Translations under genes and position numbers: made by a program
In this document: piece after piece, positions 1 to 5,930 of the stretch
Layout of the letters: the number at the start of each line of letters is the position of its first letter
How positions within the stretch are numbered: the stretch's first letter is position 1
NCBI GenBank assembly: GCA_025929595.1
Contig: JAICQA010000112.1
Location: forward strand, 1-8,197
Direction: 5' to 3'
Source of the DNA: Xanthobacteraceae bacterium
GTDB lineage: Bacteria; Pseudomonadota; Alphaproteobacteria; Rhizobiales; Xanthobacteraceae
Length of the DNA stretch: 8,197 nucleotides
The notes under the pieces: generated by a model
Databases searched by the model: none
Seen by the model: the letters and a program-made list of their open reading frames with translations, nothing else
What the model was told of the DNA's origin: nothing

Positions 1-513
1 GGCGAGCACAAGAAGCCGGAATACCTGGCGAAGAACCGCTACGGACAGGCGCCTTGCCTCGACGATGCGGGCCAGCACTTCAATCAATCGTCCTCGATCC
101 TCCAGTATCTGGCCGAGAAACACGGCAAGTTCGGCGGCAAGAATGCGGCGGAGCATGCGCATATCCGCGAGTGGATGTATTGGGAGTTCGACCGCCTCGC
201 GCCCGGCGTTTTCCGTTCGCGCGGTTACGCGCTCGGCATCCGCAAGGGCGAGCCGGCTGTGATCGAGTCCTACAAGACCGACGGTGCTGCGGGCTTCGCC
301 GTGCTTGAAGACTGGCTCGGCAAGCACGAATGGCTGGTCGGCAACGGACCGACCATCGCCGACGTCGACGTCTATGGTGTCGTACATCTCGCGCCCGAAG
401 GCGGCGTGTTCGACCTGTCGAAGTATCCGAATGTCAGCGCGTGGATGAAGCGGGTCGAGGCGTTGCCCGGCTACATCCCGCGCGACGGCATGCCGAAGGA
501 ATCGACCCACTGA
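1..513 (+). CDS. Glutathione S-transferase family protein (5' end missing)
   Basis: The reading frame is open from base 1 and ends at TGA 511-513, giving 170 residues that lack roughly the first 35-40 of a normal ~205-residue cytosolic GST. The visible N-terminal (thioredoxin-fold) remainder contains the family pattern 'KPEYLAKNRYGQAPCLDD' followed by 'NQSSSILQYLAEKHG'. This matches the cis-Pro loop and the E/Q-S-x-A/S-I-L glutathione-binding stretch. The all-helical C-terminal domain follows, with 'GNGPTIADVDVYG', the conserved N-capping/hydrophobic-staple motif (usually G-x-x-x-T-x-A-D) near the end. Members conjugate or reduce substrates with glutathione in the cytoplasm; the substrate cannot be read from sequence. 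The catalytic N-terminal Ser/Cys/Tyr lies outside the window. The next gene starts within about 70 bases on the same strand, so co-transcription is likely. The family call is firm; the subclass is not determined. Confidence 0.93.
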   Translation, partial: GEHKKPEYLAKNRYGQAPCLDDAGQHFNQSSSILQYLAEKHGKFGGKNAAEHAHIREWMYWEFDRLAPGVFRSRGYALGIRKGEPAVIESYKTDGAAGFAVLEDWLGKHEWLVGNGPTIADVDVYGVVHLAPEGGVFDLSKYPNVSAWMKRVEALPGYIPRDGMPKESTH

Positions 514-584
514 GCGCCGTCCATCGGTCCGAGACGAAAGGCGCCGGAAGCGGATGGCTCTCGGCGCTTCTGTCTTTTCGCGGT

Positions 585-2036
585 GTGCTGCTGTTCTGGA
601 TCGTTTACGGCATCGCGAATGCGACGTTGCGCCTGGCGGTATCGCGGACGCTGACCATCGACGATGCACGCGCCAACGAGCTGACGCAGCAATTCGCGCT
701 CGGCTACCAGGTCCGCCAGCCGCCGCTCTACGAGTGGATCCTCTGGTCCGTGCAGCAGGTGCTGGGGCCGGGCGTCGAAAGCCACCTTCTTGTTCGTTAT
801 TCGCTCATCGCATTGATCGGCATCGCGACCTACGGTGCGGTGCGCGCCGCAACCAGGAGTGAGCGCTGGGCGGCGGCTGCCTCGCTGTCGCTGCTCTTCA
901 GCTATCCGGTCGGCTGGACGTTCCATGAATGGGCAACGCAGACGTTGCTGCTGTGTGCGGCGTGCATGTTCACGGTGCAGGCGGCCGTGCGCTTCTTCGA
1001 ACGGCCGGGCTTGCGGAGTGCAGCTCTACTCGGCCTCGCGCTCGCCTTGGGTCTTTATGCCAAGTTCAGCTTCCCGCTGGTGGTGGCCGGGCTCCTGCTC
1101 GCGGCGCTGAGCATTCCCGAGACGCGCCGCAAGCTCGCCGATGTGCGGCTGCTGATTTCGTTGGCCATTCTTGCCATCTTGTTCTCGCCCTATGCGTTGT
1201 GGGTCTGGCAGGTGCAGGGCGACGTTGTCGCGGATCTTTCCGGCCATCTGGTCAATCAGCAGCGATCTCATTTCGCCCGCGCGGGTTATGGTCTTTGGCG
1301 GTTATTGACATCTTCCGTGACCTTCCTGTTGCCGTGGATCGCGATCGTCGCGCTGCTTGCGCCGGAGGCATTCGTGAATCCAAAGGCGGACGCGGCAGCG
1401 CCGTCGCTTGCCGAACGTCTTGCGTTCCGGGCCATGATTTTCGCGCTGGCGATTGCAGCGGTCGGTATTGTCTTCACGGGTGCGACGAACATCGCCGCCC
1501 GCTACATGCATCCGATGCTGTTCATCGCGCCGGTCTATGTGTTCGCGCGCATCGCGCGGCTGGCGCCCGTCGCCGCCGCTCGCAACTACGCCGGGCTCGC
1601 GATGATGTTCGCCGTTGCCATTCTTGTCATTCGTTTTGTCGGCGTGACCGACAATGCGCTCACGCGCAGCGCCGAGCGCGCGCTCCTGATGCCGTATGAG
1701 CGGCTGGGGGCGGCGATTGCCGAGCGCGGTCTCGATCGCGGAACGATCGCGAGCGTCAATGTGCGCGAGGCGGGCAATCTGCGTGCGGCCATGCCCGAGT
1801 TGCGGGTGACAGCGCGCGACTCCCTGCGCGTGCAGCGCGTGCCCCAGGGCACCGATCTGCCTTGCAGCTTCATCTGGATGGAAGGGCAGGAACGGGCTGC
1901 GCGCGGTGTCATCGGCGCTGCAGCAGATAAAGCTGAAAAAATCGAAATCGCGGCGAAGCCGGGCGGCCTGTTTGCGTCGCGCGGCGGCGTCTGGTTCCTG
2001 GCCCGTCTCGACCCGCAGTCTCCCGCCTGCCGGTAA
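585..2036 (+). CDS. Family-39 (ArnT/PMT-like) polytopic glycosyltransferase
   Basis: From GTG 585 this is a 483-residue integral membrane protein with about ten or more hydrophobic segments. After the first membrane helix comes an acidic pair (D26-D27 in 'RTLTIDDARANEL') and then 'RQPPLYEWILW' (residues 44-54). This is the first-periplasmic-loop arrangement of GT39/ArnT enzymes, where an Asp serves catalysis. 'NIAARYMHPMLFIAPVYV' in the middle fits the R-x-x-x-P segment of the same family. Such enzymes transfer a sugar from a polyprenyl-phosphate donor to lipid or protein acceptors on the periplasmic face; donor and acceptor are unknown here. The start is uncertain. No ATG lies between the upstream GST stop and the first helix. 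GTG 585 has no clear ribosome site, while coding-like sequence continues upstream to a CTG at 510 that overlaps the GST stop as CTGA with AAGGA nine bases before it; GTG 441 would overlap the GST by 73 bases. The stop is TAA 2034-2036, just before a hairpin terminator. Confidence 0.85.
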   Translation: MLLFWIVYGIANATLRLAVSRTLTIDDARANELTQQFALGYQVRQPPLYEWILWSVQQVLGPGVESHLLVRYSLIALIGIATYGAVRAATRSERWAAAASLSLLFSYPVGWTFHEWATQTLLLCAACMFTVQAAVRFFERPGLRSAALLGLALALGLYAKFSFPLVVAGLLLAALSIPETRRKLADVRLLISLAILAILFSPYALWVWQVQGDVVADLSGHLVNQQRSHFARAGYGLWRLLTSSVTFLLPWIAIVALLAPEAFVNPKADAAAPSLAERLAFRAMIFALAIAAVGIVFTGATNIAARYMHPMLFIAPVYVFARIARLAPVAAARNYAGLAMMFAVAILVIRFVGVTDNALTRSAERALLMPYERLGAAIAERGLDRGTIASVNVREAGNLRAAMPELRVTARDSLRVQRVPQGTDLPCSFIWMEGQERAARGVIGAAADKAEKIEIAAKPGGLFASRGGVWFLARLDPQSPACR

Positions 2037-2070
2037 AAGCCGGCCGGCACGCGGGGGCGCACCGGCCGGC
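2035..2070. terminator. Bidirectional intrinsic terminator between convergent genes
   Basis: A perfect 9-bp inverted repeat, GCCGGCCGG (2039-2047) with CCGGCCGGC (2062-2070), encloses a 14-base loop. Read on the minus strand, the stem is followed directly by TTTT (2038-2035), a proper tail for the DUF4394 gene that ends at 2083. Read on the plus strand, the tail is weak (CGTCTT), so it serves the glycosyltransferase gene less convincingly. Confidence 0.75.
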
Positions 2071-2082
2071 CGTCTTCCGCGG

Positions 2083-2892
2083 TTACATCGACTGCTTGGC
2101 GTCCGCAGGCCACCAGGCGATGTCGCGGATCGTGCCCTTGAGGTTGGCGATCGCGCCGACCGACTTCGCTTTGCCGGTGGCGAGATCGATCGCGTAGAGG
2201 GTGCCACCGTTCACGAGCCAAGCGTCGTTCTTGCCGTTGCCGTCGGCGACGATATTGAACGCGACGGGGCCTGACACCTTGAAGCCGAGCTTGCCGACGG
2301 CGTTCTGAATGCCGTCGTTCGGTGGCGCCTGGCGCAAGAGCGCGCCGATAGTGGCGTCGATATTGTAGAGCGCCGTTTCCTTCGTGCCCTTGACGCTGTT
2401 GGTGTAGGCGCCGGCCACGACATTCGGCTTTTCGCCTTTGTGCATATCGGTTTCGGCGAATTTGAGCGTGCCGTCGACCGTGGTCTTGCCTTCGTCGACC
2501 TTGATGCGAAGGTTCTTGCCGTCGGTGCTCATCAGGCGCAGCGCGTCGGCGGCCGGGTTGAAGTCCACGACTGCGGGAAGCTTCGGGTCGAGCTTTTCGG
2601 TGAGTTCGAGCTTCTTAGCCGTCTCACCGGTCTTGGTGTCGATGGTGACGATCCAGCCGTTCGTGGTCACACCGTAGAGCATCCCGTCGGCCGGGCGCAC
2701 GTCGATGCCGGCGAGCTTGTCGACGCCCTTCACGGGCCAGCTCTTGGTGACCTTGCGGCTGGCTGGGTCGATCATGGCGATGGTGTTGTCGCCGACGAGG
2801 GCGAGGATGGCCTGCGCGGAGGCGGATTCGGCCGCGCCGAAGGCGCCCAAAAGCACCAGAGATGTGGCGAGCGTGCTGTGTTTGCGGAACAT
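2083..2892 (-). CDS. Secreted DUF4394 domain protein
   Basis: This 269-residue protein starts at ATG 2892-2890, with GGGAG six to seven bases upstream on the minus strand. Residues 1-27 form a classical Sec signal peptide: a basic 'MFRKH', a hydrophobic core, and 'ASA' just before 'QA'. The rest matches the DUF4394 pattern of beta-propeller-like repeats: 'ALVGDNTIAMIDPASRKV', 'LAGIDVRPADGMLYGVT', 'VVDFNPAADALRLMSTDG' and 'DAWLVNGGTLYAIDLATGK'. These repeat units of about 40-50 residues ('D-x-R-P-A-D-x-x-L-Y-G-V') resemble extracellular beta-propeller surface proteins. Its biochemical function is unknown; it should act in the periplasm or outside the cell. It is divergent from an ECF sigma/anti-sigma operon across a 163-base spacer carrying mirrored promoter-like motifs, so it is probably a direct target of that sigma factor (inference). 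The family call is strong; any molecular role is open. Confidence 0.92.
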   Translation of the reverse strand: MFRKHSTLATSLVLLGAFGAAESASAQAILALVGDNTIAMIDPASRKVTKSWPVKGVDKLAGIDVRPADGMLYGVTTNGWIVTIDTKTGETAKKLELTEKLDPKLPAVVDFNPAADALRLMSTDGKNLRIKVDEGKTTVDGTLKFAETDMHKGEKPNVVAGAYTNSVKGTKETALYNIDATIGALLRQAPPNDGIQNAVGKLGFKVSGPVAFNIVADGNGKNDAWLVNGGTLYAIDLATGKAKSVGAIANLKGTIRDIAWWPADAKQSM

Positions 2893-2941
2893 GACGTTCT
2901 CCCGATACTGTTGATCGAGGACCGATCGTCCTCGCGTCTAG

Positions 2942-2967
2942 TACCGGCGTGTGCTGTGGCGGGATGC
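2942..2967 (-). promoter_or_regulatory. Candidate ECF-sigma promoter for the DUF4394 gene
   Basis: On the minus strand, GCATCC (2967-2962) is followed after 16 bases by GGTA (2945-2942). The sigma operon has the same motif and spacing on the other strand. Transcription would begin near 2935, leaving a leader of about 43 bases with the GGGAG ribosome site. GCATCC resembles the CCATCC -35 element I recall for mycobacterial SigK. Support comes from motif, spacing and position only. Confidence 0.5.
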
Positions 2968-2991
2968 GCAAAAGAAAAATATCGCGCCACT

Positions 2992-3017
2992 GCATCCAGA
3001 CGCGGCCCGGGTGCGTA
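2992..3017 (+). promoter_or_regulatory. Candidate autoregulatory ECF-sigma promoter
   Basis: GCATCC (2992-2997) is followed after 16 bases by CGTA (3014-3017), mirroring the motif facing the DUF4394 gene. A start near 3025 would leave about 30 bases of leader containing GGAGG (3045-3049) ahead of the TTG at 3056. The expected position just upstream of a sigma gene suggests autoregulation. Confidence 0.5.
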
Positions 3018-3055
3018 GACCGCCGATAGGGGAGGAATCTCCGTGGAGGCATGGC

Positions 3056-3619
3056 TTGAAGGCGCCGACTAGCGGTCATCTGGAAGTCGACGAGCTTGCG
3101 ACGTTGATCGCGGCCTGTGCGGCAGGGCGGCGGGATTCCCTGCGCGCGCTTTATGAACGCGAGAGCGGCCCCATGATCGGCGCTGCCATGCGCATCGTGC
3201 GGCGGCGCGAACTCGCGGAAGAAGTCGTGCACGACGTGTTCGTGCAGATCTGGCGTCATGCCGGAAGTTTCGATCCGGCGCTCGGCAGGGGCCGCGCGTG
3301 GATGTTCACGATCCTGCGCAACCGCGCGATCAGCATCCTGCGCAATGCGAGCCGCGAGCTGCCGACAGAGGACGAAGCGCTGACGCTCGCTGTGGAGAGG
3401 AACGCGGTCACCGACGACGCATATGACCGGCTCGGCGACGGCAGCGCGTTGAAGCGTTGTCTTGAGGGGCTCGAGCCAAAGCGGCGCGCGGGCGTACTGC
3501 TCGCCTATGTCGAAGGATTGTCGCACGGCGAGATCGCCGCGCGTCTCAATGTGCCGCTCGGCACGGCCAAGGCATGGATCAGGCGCAGCCTGATCCAGTT
3601 GCGGGAGTGCCTCGCATGA
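3056..3619 (+). CDS. ECF-type sigma-70 family RNA polymerase sigma factor
   Basis: This is a 187-residue two-domain sigma factor. Region 2 spans about residues 29-97 ('LRALYERESGPMIGAAMRIV', then 'AEEVVHDVFVQIW' and 'GRAWMFTILRNRAISILR'), which binds core polymerase and melts the -10 element. Region 4 spans about residues 133-183 ('LEPKRRAGVLLAYVEGLSHG', then 'EIAARLNVPLGTAKAWIRRS'), a helix-turn-helix that reads the -35 element. Region 3 is absent, as in ECF factors. I chose TTG 3056 because GGAGG lies six bases before it, the length suits the family, and the frame-open GTG at 2951 would start upstream of the predicted promoter and add a Pro/Arg-rich tail unlike ECF proteins. The stop overlaps the next gene's start as ATGA, so the pair is translationally coupled. 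With an RskA-type partner it belongs to the SigK-like kind of ECF system. The sigma call is very firm; the start is likely. Confidence 0.9.
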   Translation: MKAPTSGHLEVDELATLIAACAAGRRDSLRALYERESGPMIGAAMRIVRRRELAEEVVHDVFVQIWRHAGSFDPALGRGRAWMFTILRNRAISILRNASRELPTEDEALTLAVERNAVTDDAYDRLGDGSALKRCLEGLEPKRRAGVLLAYVEGLSHGEIAARLNVPLGTAKAWIRRSLIQLRECLA

Positions 3620-4329
3620 GCGGCGGAGAGCGGAACGATCGGGTGCTGGCCGGCGAATACGTGCTCGGCCTCTTGGAAGGTGCGGACGTGGATTCATTTG
3701 AGCGCAGGCTCGCGCGCGAGAAGCCGCTGCAGGACGAGATCGCTTATTGGCGCGCGCGCTTCTCGGATCTGGACGCCACGGCCGATGCGCAGGCGCCGTC
3801 AGCCGATCTGTGGCGGCGCATCGAGACCAGCATCGGCGCGCCGCGTGCCGCTGCGGTGGCGGAACGTCCGGGCTGGGTGGAGCGGTTGTGGGAGAGTCTT
3901 GGCTTTTGGCGCGGAGCGAGCTTCGCGGGCGCGGCCGCGAGCCTCATGCTCGCCATTGCGGTCGGCTTGCTTGCAGGCCGGGCAACGCCGCAGCCGGTCA
4001 TCATCGCGGTCCTGCAGACGGATGGCGCTCTGCCGGGCGCGATCGTCGAAGCCTTCGGCGACGGTTCGATCGTCGTGGTGCCGCTGCGCGACATCGAAGT
4101 GCCACCGGGCAAGGCGCTGGAAGTCTGGACGCTCTACGACAAGCAGCGCGGGCCGGTGTCGCTCGGCCTGATCGACCGTGCCGAGCGCGCGCGCTTCCAG
4201 ACCCACAATCTGCCGGCGCGGGAAGATCAACTTTATGAAATCACGCTGGAGCCCGCGACCGGCTCGCCCATTGGGCGGCCTACCGGTCCCGTTCTCATGA
4301 AGGGGCTCGCTTCCGCGCCCCGGATATGA
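3616..4329 (+). CDS. RskA-family membrane anti-sigma factor
   Basis: This 237-residue protein starts at ATG 3616, which overlaps the sigma factor stop (ATGA), with GGGAG nine bases upstream. Residues 10-50 ('LAGEYVLGLLEGADVDSFER' onward to 'EIAYWRARF') form the cytoplasmic sigma-binding anti-sigma domain. One membrane helix follows at about residues 101-121 ('ASFAGAAASLMLAIAVGLLA'). Residues 125-235 are the periplasmic RskA domain, with the family signatures 'ALEVWTLYDKQRGPVSLGLI' and 'EPATGSPIGRPTGPVLMKG'. Proteins of this type hold the sigma factor at the membrane; in studied relatives regulated proteolysis releases it. The inducing signal here is unknown. The neighbouring sigma gene is its natural partner, and the divergent secreted DUF4394 protein is the likely output. 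No protease gene of the regulated-proteolysis type is visible nearby. The call is very firm. Confidence 0.93.
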   Translation: MSGGERNDRVLAGEYVLGLLEGADVDSFERRLAREKPLQDEIAYWRARFSDLDATADAQAPSADLWRRIETSIGAPRAAAVAERPGWVERLWESLGFWRGASFAGAAASLMLAIAVGLLAGRATPQPVIIAVLQTDGALPGAIVEAFGDGSIVVVPLRDIEVPPGKALEVWTLYDKQRGPVSLGLIDRAERARFQTHNLPAREDQLYEITLEPATGSPIGRPTGPVLMKGLASAPRI

Positions 4330-4340
4330 GCGGGACGCCG

Positions 4341-4369
4341 TTGTCAGACGCAAAACCGCAGTCTAATCG
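4341..4369 (+). promoter_or_regulatory. Candidate housekeeping promoter for the YfcG-like GST
   Basis: TTGTCA (4341-4346; five of six bases of TTGACA) is followed, after a 17-base spacer, by TAATCG (4364-4369), a poor but positionally right -10. It lies just after the anti-sigma gene's stop, which suggests the GST is transcribed separately. This rests on motif inspection only. Confidence 0.35.
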
Positions 4370-4376
4370 TGCAGTG

Positions 4377-4390
4377 CGCGGTTGACCGCG
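4377..4390. repeat. 14-bp palindrome at the expected transcription start (possible operator)
   Basis: CGCGGT-TG-ACCGCG has perfect 6-bp arms around a 2-base centre. It sits 7-20 bases after the candidate -10 and 25 bases before the ATG at 4415, a usual place for a repressor site. No regulator gene lies next to it. Confidence 0.35.
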
Positions 4391-4414
4391 ATCTGCATCC
4401 GATGGAGCTGCTGC

Positions 4415-5182
4415 ATGGCGCGTGCGAAGAAGTCGAAGACCATGTCCAAGACGAAAGCGCCCGCACGCAAGGCGACAGGCAGGCAAAAGCCGATCGAGGT
4501 GTATTTCTGGCCGACGCCGAACGGCTACAAGATCACCTGCGCGCTCGAAGAGATGGGGCTGCCTTATGCGGTCAAGCCGGTGAACATCGCGCGGGGCGAA
4601 CAGTTCAAGCCGGAGTTTCTCAAGATCGCGCCGAACAACCGCATGCCGGCGATCATCGATCCGAACGGACCGGGCGGAAAGCCGATCTCCGTCTTCGAGT
4701 CCGGCGCGATCCTGCAGTATCTCGGGCGCAAGACCGGCAAGTTCTATCCGAAGGACGAGCGCAAGCGCGTCGAGGTCGAGGAATGGCTCATGTGGCAGAT
4801 GGGCGGCATCGGCCCGATGATGGGGCAGGCCAACCATTTCGTCCGATATGCGCCGGGGAAGATCGAGTACGCAGTCAATCGCTACGTCAATGAGACGCGG
4901 CGTTTGCTTGGCGTGCTCGATAAGCGGCTTGCGAAGCGCAAATTCGTCTGCGGCGAGCTTTCAATCGCGGACTTCGCGTTGCTCGGCTGGGTCCGCATCT
5001 ACCACCGACTCGACCTGAGGCCGGAGGAAGCGCCGAATGTCGTTCGCTGGATCAAGGACATGGAAGCGCGCCCGGCGACGCGGCGCGGCCTCGACGTGAA
5101 GGTGGCAGAGGCTGGGAAGATCGATATCGCCAAGGACAAGGAAGCGTGGAAGCTTTTGTTCACGCAAGGGGCGCGCGCCTGA
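4415..5182 (+). CDS. YfcG/YghU-type glutathione S-transferase (disulfide-bond oxidoreductase-like)
   Basis: This protein has 255 residues from ATG 4415, with GGAG seven bases upstream; the in-frame ATG at 4442 is an alternative with a weaker ribosome site. The thioredoxin-fold domain (about residues 27-110) carries 'YFWPTPNGYKITCALEEMGL', 'FKPEFLKIAPNNRMPAIID' and 'FESGAILQYLGRKTG', which follow the E. coli YfcG pattern closely. The TPNG segment (34-37) holds the Thr/Asn pair that binds glutathione or its disulfide in that group, in place of a catalytic Ser/Tyr. The helical domain contains 'CGELSIADFALLGWV'. YfcG relatives reduce disulfides using glutathione in the cytosol; the physiological substrate is unknown. 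Residues 1-25 are an unusual Lys/Arg/Ala-rich extension (eight Lys or Arg in the first 19 residues) absent from YfcG. The gene follows the anti-sigma gene after 85 bases and has its own candidate promoter. No clear terminator follows. Confidence 0.92.
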   Translation: MARAKKSKTMSKTKAPARKATGRQKPIEVYFWPTPNGYKITCALEEMGLPYAVKPVNIARGEQFKPEFLKIAPNNRMPAIIDPNGPGGKPISVFESGAILQYLGRKTGKFYPKDERKRVEVEEWLMWQMGGIGPMMGQANHFVRYAPGKIEYAVNRYVNETRRLLGVLDKRLAKRKFVCGELSIADFALLGWVRIYHRLDLRPEEAPNVVRWIKDMEARPATRRGLDVKVAEAGKIDIAKDKEAWKLLFTQGARA

Positions 5183-5297
5183 ATTCTGGCGATGGTTGCG
5201 GCAGGCCAATTCATCACGGCAATTGATTGGTCATTTGCGGATATTGATCGGTGGCGAGAAGAATTTCCGCGCGCGATCTGACTTTGGTCGAATGAAA

Positions 5298-5340
5298 TTT
5301 GCCGCAACGCATGGCTGGAATGCGCTTCGCCTGCGGCAAA
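5298..5340. repeat. Nested inverted repeat
   Basis: TTTGCCGCA (5298-5306) and TGCGGCAAA (5332-5340) are perfect 9-bp arms. Inside them CGCAT (5308-5312) pairs with ATGCG (5320-5324). There is no T-run, so it does not look like a terminator. It may be an RNA hairpin or a protein-binding site. Confidence 0.5.
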
Positions 5341-5532
5341 GCATCCCGATCAAGTTCGCGATTCCGGCGCGCGCGGGTGCGGGCGTTCACCGGATCCTTA
5401 AGGAATGCGATGTTTCCACACGGAGACGTCGGCGCGCGGCAAGAACCGAGCTTGGAATCAATTCTTGTTCACGCGCTGATCATCCGCTCGTGATTGGCCG
5501 CGCTGCATCGAGTCACCACTTGCTCCCGTACC

Positions 5533-5578
5533 TTGTTGCGTGAAGCACACCGCAAGACCGCGGTGAGCACGGCAACAA
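5533..5578. repeat. Long imperfect hairpin in the leader of the small secreted protein gene
   Basis: Outer arms TTGTTGC (5533-5539) and GCAACAA (5572-5578) are perfect. The stem continues as GTG (5540-5542) with CAC (5568-5570) past one bulged G. An inner stem CACCGC (5548-5553) and GCGGTG (5560-5565) closes a 6-base loop. It ends 44 bases before the ATG at 5623, outside the ribosome site. No T-run follows, so termination is unlikely. Confidence 0.5.
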
Positions 5579-5622
5579 AGCAACAATGCGGGTCGACAGG
5601 TCCGCAGTACTGGAGAACGATC

Positions 5623-5892
5623 ATGAAGACCAAGAGCAAGACCGCACTCGTTGCGACCTTCCTGATGGCCGCGACGACTGCCGCGATGGCGGACTCGGCG
5701 CCCAACACGCCGGAAGAGACCGCGTACCTGCGTTCGCCCAATGCGCCGGTGCCGCACTTCCTTACGCAGGCTCCGGTCTCGAACGGGCTGATCGAAGGCC
5801 GCAACGTGGGTCTCGGGTCGCGCGCGGCGGCGCCGTTGAGCTTCGAGGACGTCTGGATCAACCGCGATCTCTACATCAACAGCGGCGACTGA
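5623..5892 (+). CDS. Small secreted protein of unknown function
   Basis: An 89-residue protein starts at ATG 5623, with GGAG seven bases upstream; the frame is open further left, but no earlier start has a ribosome site. Residues 1-23 are a clear Sec signal peptide ('MKTKSK', a hydrophobic core, and 'AMA' before 'DS'). The predicted mature part has only 66 residues, with no cysteine and no further membrane segment. It is Pro/Asn-rich at first ('SAPNTPEETAYLRSPNAPVP') and ends in 'SFEDVWINRDLYINSGD', an acidic and aromatic tail. I do not recognise the family. A palindrome and terminator follow at once, so it is its own transcription unit. An exported serine protease comes next, but no functional link can be read from the sequence. 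The gene itself is well supported by its start, signal peptide and terminator. Confidence 0.8.
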   Translation: MKTKSKTALVATFLMAATTAAMADSAPNTPEETAYLRSPNAPVPHFLTQAPVSNGLIEGRNVGLGSRAAAPLSFEDVWINRDLYINSGD

Positions 5893-5901
5893 TCCTACTG
5901 G

Positions 5902-5919
5902 CCGGCGACGCGTCGCCGG
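5902..5919. repeat. Perfect 18-bp palindrome after the small secreted protein gene
   Basis: CCGGCGACG-CGTCGCCGG is perfectly symmetric about 5910/5911. It begins nine bases after the stop at 5892 and eleven bases before the next hairpin. As RNA it can form a 7-bp stem with a CGCG loop. It may stabilise the mRNA end or assist termination. Confidence 0.6.
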
Positions 5920-5930
5920 TTGGACGAGCG

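Larger units (their letters stand above)
5183..5622. other. 440-bp gene-free stretch with two inverted repeats
   Basis: No reading frame here has a ribosome site, protein-like composition or recognisable family. The left part (5183-5297) is AT-richer than its surroundings. Two inverted repeats stand out: a nested one at 5298-5340 and a long imperfect hairpin at 5533-5578. I found no convincing -35/-10 pair. The stretch presumably holds the promoter and leader of the small secreted protein at 5623, and it could hide a small RNA. Confidence 0.5.

Noticed and set aside
1302..2221. Long minus-strand frames over the glycosyltransferase gene
   Set aside because: They are low-complexity Arg/Ala-rich mirrors of a strongly supported membrane protein on the plus strand.
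2951..3055. GTG 2951 as the sigma factor start
   Set aside because: It lies upstream of the predicted promoter and adds 35 residues atypical of ECF proteins; TTG 3056 has a much better ribosome site.
2624..3697. 357-codon minus-strand frame
   Set aside because: It runs antisense to the sigma factor gene and out of frame through the DUF4394 gene; its Arg/Pro/His-rich composition marks it as a shadow.
5196..5543. 115-codon reading frame in the gene-free stretch
   Set aside because: No ribosome site, Arg-rich composition typical of out-of-frame GC-rich DNA, it crosses an inverted repeat, and it has no recognisable domain.
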